Assembly (NCBI GenBank): GCA_945903655.1 | Contig: CAMDOY010000007.1 | Span: 1-26,861, forward strand | Origin: Rhizobium sp. Q54 | GTDB taxonomy: Bacteria; Pseudomonadota; Alphaproteobacteria; Rhizobiales; Beijerinckiaceae | Direction: 5' to 3' | Length of the DNA: 26,861 nt | Shown here: piece by piece, positions 24,298 to 26,861 of the stretch | How the letters are laid out: every line of letters starts with the position of its first letter | Numbering within the stretch: position 1 is the first letter of the stretch | Program-made: the position numbers and the translations under genes | Notes under the pieces: generated by a model | Database searches by the model: none | What the model was told of the DNA's origin: nothing | Seen by the model: only the letters and a program-made list of their open reading frames with translations

Positions 24298-24825
24298 TCA
24301 GATGGGCTGGCGGCCAATGAGCATGGCGACGGGATGGGAGTTCTCGTAGGCGCGGCGGATCGCGGGCGCGATCTTGGCCACATCCTCATCCACATCGATG
24401 TAGTGGCGCTCGATGCCCATGACATCGAGGATCGGCTCGATGATGCGCAGGCCGAATTTCTTCGACTCCTGGGGCGCGACGCCCACTTCCTTGCTGAGCA
24501 GGCCGATCATCATGCACATGGGCTGCTTGTGTTCGCAGGCGATGGCGCGGATGGCGTTCATGGAATAGAGGAAGCCCGTGTACTGGATGAGGATCAGCGC
24601 GCGCTTGTCCCCATAGGTGAGCCCGGCGGCGATGCCGAAGGTCTCATCCTCCTTGCAGGTGCGGATCAGGGTGAAATCGGGATCGCTGCGGATGGGGGTC
24701 AGCAGCCCGCCCGCCGTATGCAGATCGGGCACGGAGAGCACATGGCTCACCCCCGCCTCCTTCACCGCCTTGATGATCGGCGCCCCGTGCAGCACGCCCG
24801 AGACCGCTTTCGCAGGTGCATTCAT
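24298..24825 (-). CDS. TPP-dependent decarboxylase, N-terminal (alpha) subunit
   Basis: The product is 175 residues and matches the pyrimidine-binding half of TPP decarboxylases, as in the alpha subunit of sulfopyruvate decarboxylase (ComD). Visible features are VLHGAPIIKAVKEAGVSHVLSVP at the N-terminus, CKEDETFGIAAGLTYGDKRALI in the middle (the acidic residues at 59-61 include the Glu that activates the cofactor), then YTGFLYSMNAIRAIA and a C-terminal stretch ending in SHPVAMLIGRQPI. The partner subunit is encoded 15 bases downstream, and together they equal one half-length pair of about 361 residues. The start has a strong ribosome site (GGGGAGGA about 4 bases before the ATG). It lies 92 bases after the class III alcohol dehydrogenase on the same strand, separated by a strong hairpin. 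Confidence 0.88.
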   Translation of the reverse strand: MNAPAKAVSGVLHGAPIIKAVKEAGVSHVLSVPDLHTAGGLLTPIRSDPDFTLIRTCKEDETFGIAAGLTYGDKRALILIQYTGFLYSMNAIRAIACEHKQPMCMMIGLLSKEVGVAPQESKKFGLRIIEPILDVMGIERHYIDVDEDVAKIAPAIRRAYENSHPVAMLIGRQPI

Positions 24826-24874
24826 GTCTTCCTCCCCTGATGGAAGAGAAGAAAACAGATTTGCCGCGCTGTGT

Positions 24875-24909
24875 CACGCGCCCCGCCCTTTGAAAAGGCG
24901 GGGCGCGTG
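24875..24909 (-). other. Strong hairpin between alcohol dehydrogenase and TPP enzyme genes
   Basis: CACGCGCCCCGCC (24875-24887) pairs perfectly with GGCGGGGCGCGTG (24897-24909): 13 bp around a nine-base loop. On the minus strand it begins 8 bases after the dehydrogenase stop and is followed by no U-tract. It may terminate partially, protect the dehydrogenase mRNA end, or set the expression ratio with the decarboxylase genes. Its core stem is the same as the one in the TRAP operon hairpin at 20905-20928. Confidence 0.65.
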
Positions 24910-24917
24910 GGGATGGG

Positions 24918-26027
<1,110 letters not shown>

Positions 26028-26105
26028 GGGCGACTCCTTGAAATTGGTGCAGCGGCCAAACCGCCAACACCAGCATAACAGGGTCAACCGCCTCCTGCAT
26101 ACCTA

Positions 26106-26134
26106 TGGACGAGGGCCGCGATGTGTAATAATAT
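26106..26134 (+). promoter_or_regulatory. Candidate promoter of the zinc-uptake operon
   Basis: TGGACG (26106-26111, four of six to TTGACA) and TAATAT (26129-26134, four of six to TATAAT) are spaced by 17 bases. The -10 lies inside the Zur-box-like palindrome, a geometry that would let a bound repressor block RNA polymerase. Each hexamer is only moderate. Confidence 0.4.
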
Positions 26135-26142
26135 AACATTAC
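26120..26142 (+). promoter_or_regulatory. Zur-box-like operator
   Basis: This is a 23-base imperfect palindrome: left arm GATGTGTAATA (26120-26130), central A, right arm TATAACATTAC (26132-26142). The right arm fits the half-site of the known proteobacterial Zur (zinc uptake regulator) consensus, whose core is TGTTATA-N-TATAACA. The left arm keeps 7 of 11 expected positions. It ends 19 bases before the ATG of the histidine-rich protein and precedes a zinc/manganese-type ABC ATPase, exactly where zinc-repressed operons carry it. The zur gene itself is not in the window. Confidence 0.65.
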
Positions 26143-26161
26143 TTTGTTTGAGAGCAGGCTG

Positions 26162-26386
26162 ATGGACAGCGCGTCTGGCGTACACGACCACGATCACGGG
26201 CACGCCCATGGACATGCTCTTGGGCGCAGCCATGCGCCCCATGATCACGCCGCGCACCATCACACCCCCGTAAAGCCAGCGCGCCCGCCCGCCTCGCTCC
26301 TGCGCATGTCGGCCCTGCAGCGCCTCGCCCTGTCCGGCGGGGCTGTGGCGGCCATCTGGGTCGGCGTTTTCTGGGCGATCGGTTAG
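26162..26386 (+). CDS. Histidine-rich small membrane protein of a zinc-uptake operon
   Basis: The product is 74 residues with 12 histidines between positions 8 and 34, mostly as alternating His-x pairs (HDHDHGHAHGH) and ending in HHH at 32-34. A Pro/Arg linker and one hydrophobic helix at about 54-72 (LALSGGAVAAIWVGVFWAI) follow. It looks like a metal-binding tail tethered to the inner membrane by its C-terminus; which side the tail faces is unclear. GAGAG (26150-26154) lies 7 bases before the ATG; a TTG start at 26144 in the same frame has no ribosome site and would lie almost against the operator. The ABC ATPase gene starts 3 bases after its stop, so both share one transcript. I know no defined function; zinc capture, buffering or sensing for the transporter is inferred. 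Confidence 0.82.
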   Translation: MDSASGVHDHDHGHAHGHALGRSHAPHDHAAHHHTPVKPARPPASLLRMSALQRLALSGGAVAAIWVGVFWAIG

Positions 26387-26389
26387 GCC

Positions 26390-26861
26390 ATGACCATTGC
26401 GCTGCGGTTCAAGGATCTGACGCTGGGCTATGACCGCCATCCGGCGGTGCATCATCTCGATGGCGTGGTGGAGACCGGCGATCTGCTGGCGGTCTGCGGG
26501 CCCAATGGGGCGGGCAAGTCGACGCTGCTGAAGGCCATTGCGGGGGCGATCCAGCCGCTGGGCGGTCAGGTGGAGCGCCTCGCCTGCGCCACGCGCGACA
26601 TCGCCTATCTGCCCCAGGCGGCGGAAATCGACCGGTCCTTCCCCATCAATGTCTTCGATCTCGTCTCCATGGGCTTCTGGCGCAGCGCGGGCCTGTTTGG
26701 CGGCCTCAGCCGGGCCAGGGAGGCGCGCACCTTCGAGGCCATCGCCTCGGTGGGCCTCACCGGCCTTGAGGATCGGCCCATCGGCACCCTCTCGGGCGGG
26801 CAGATGCAGCGCATGCTCTTCGCCCGCCTGCTGTTGCAGGACGCGCCCGTGATCCTGCTCG
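26390..26861 (+). CDS. Zinc/manganese-type ABC transporter ATP-binding protein, N-terminal part (cut by window edge)
   Basis: The first 157 residues of an ABC ATPase are visible. Walker A is GPNGAGKST at 37-45, the Q-loop LPQ is at 74-76, and the signature LSGGQ is at 134-138; Walker B begins at the very end (APVILL). DRSFPINVFDLVSMGFW (81-97) is characteristic of the zinc/manganese uptake group (ZnuC, AztA, MntB), and the opening LTLGYDRHPAVHHL looks most like AztA, the ATPase of an alphaproteobacterial zinc importer. I give no symbol because the permease and binding protein lie outside the window. It energises import of Zn or Mn from the periplasm. Its ATG at 26390 follows the histidine-rich gene by 3 bases, and a Zur-box-like site precedes the pair. 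Confidence 0.9.
   Translation, partial: MTIALRFKDLTLGYDRHPAVHHLDGVVETGDLLAVCGPNGAGKSTLLKAIAGAIQPLGGQVERLACATRDIAYLPQAAEIDRSFPINVFDLVSMGFWRSAGLFGGLSRAREARTFEAIASVGLTGLEDRPIGTLSGGQMQRMLFARLLLQDAPVILL

Noticed and set aside
26144..26161. TTG start for the histidine-rich protein, six residues longer
   Set aside because: No ribosome site stands before it, and it lies two bases after the putative operator; the ATG at 26162 has GAGAG at good spacing.

Overview
The window reads as a chromosomal segment of a high-GC alphaproteobacterium, most likely of the order Hyphomicrobiales (Rhizobiales). The signs are strong GC bias at third codon positions, a fused 2-oxoacid:ferredoxin oxidoreductase of the indolepyruvate type, a DUF2189 membrane protein, a DUF1007/NicO pair, a TAXI-type TRAP system carrying DUF1850, and a class III alcohol dehydrogenase. 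No rRNA, tRNA, insertion sequence, prophage or CRISPR array was seen. All family names come from recognising the sequences by eye; no database was searched.

Layout. Positions 1-170 hold the start of a threonine aldolase gene on the minus strand, cut by the window edge. gltB and gltD (493-6693, plus) encode the two subunits of NADPH glutamate synthase and end at a clean intrinsic terminator. A small YkgJ-type cysteine-cluster protein (6806-7318, plus) faces a DUF2189 membrane protein and a large ferredoxin oxidoreductase, both on the minus strand (7338-11762). A periplasmic DUF1007 protein and a NicO-type nickel/cobalt exporter or permease follow (11937-13585, plus, overlapping). After an AT-richer gap comes an autotransporter (13866-16427, plus) that is lower in GC than everything around it and ends at a terminator. 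An acylase-like gamma-glutamyltransferase relative (16514-18094, minus) is divergent from a small two-helix membrane protein (18179-18415, plus).

The right third looks like one metabolic neighbourhood. A TAXI-TRAP operon (receptor, fused 4TM/12TM permease, DUF1850; 18418-21905, minus) is divergent from a GMC flavin oxidoreductase (22098-23717, plus). That gene converges on a two-subunit thiamine-diphosphate enzyme resembling sulfopyruvate or phosphonopyruvate decarboxylase (23722-24825, minus), preceded on the same strand by glutathione-dependent formaldehyde dehydrogenase (24918-26027). This could be an uptake and oxidation route for a small organic acid or alcohol: import, oxidation, decarboxylation to an aldehyde, and aldehyde disposal. 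The substrate cannot be read from the sequence.

At the right edge a zinc-acquisition operon begins. It has a Zur-box-like palindrome over a likely promoter, a 74-residue histidine-rich single-helix protein, and a zinc/manganese-type ABC ATPase cut by the window end. The most promising leads are the histidine-rich protein under the putative Zur site and the TRAP/GMC/split-TPP/class III ADH cluster.
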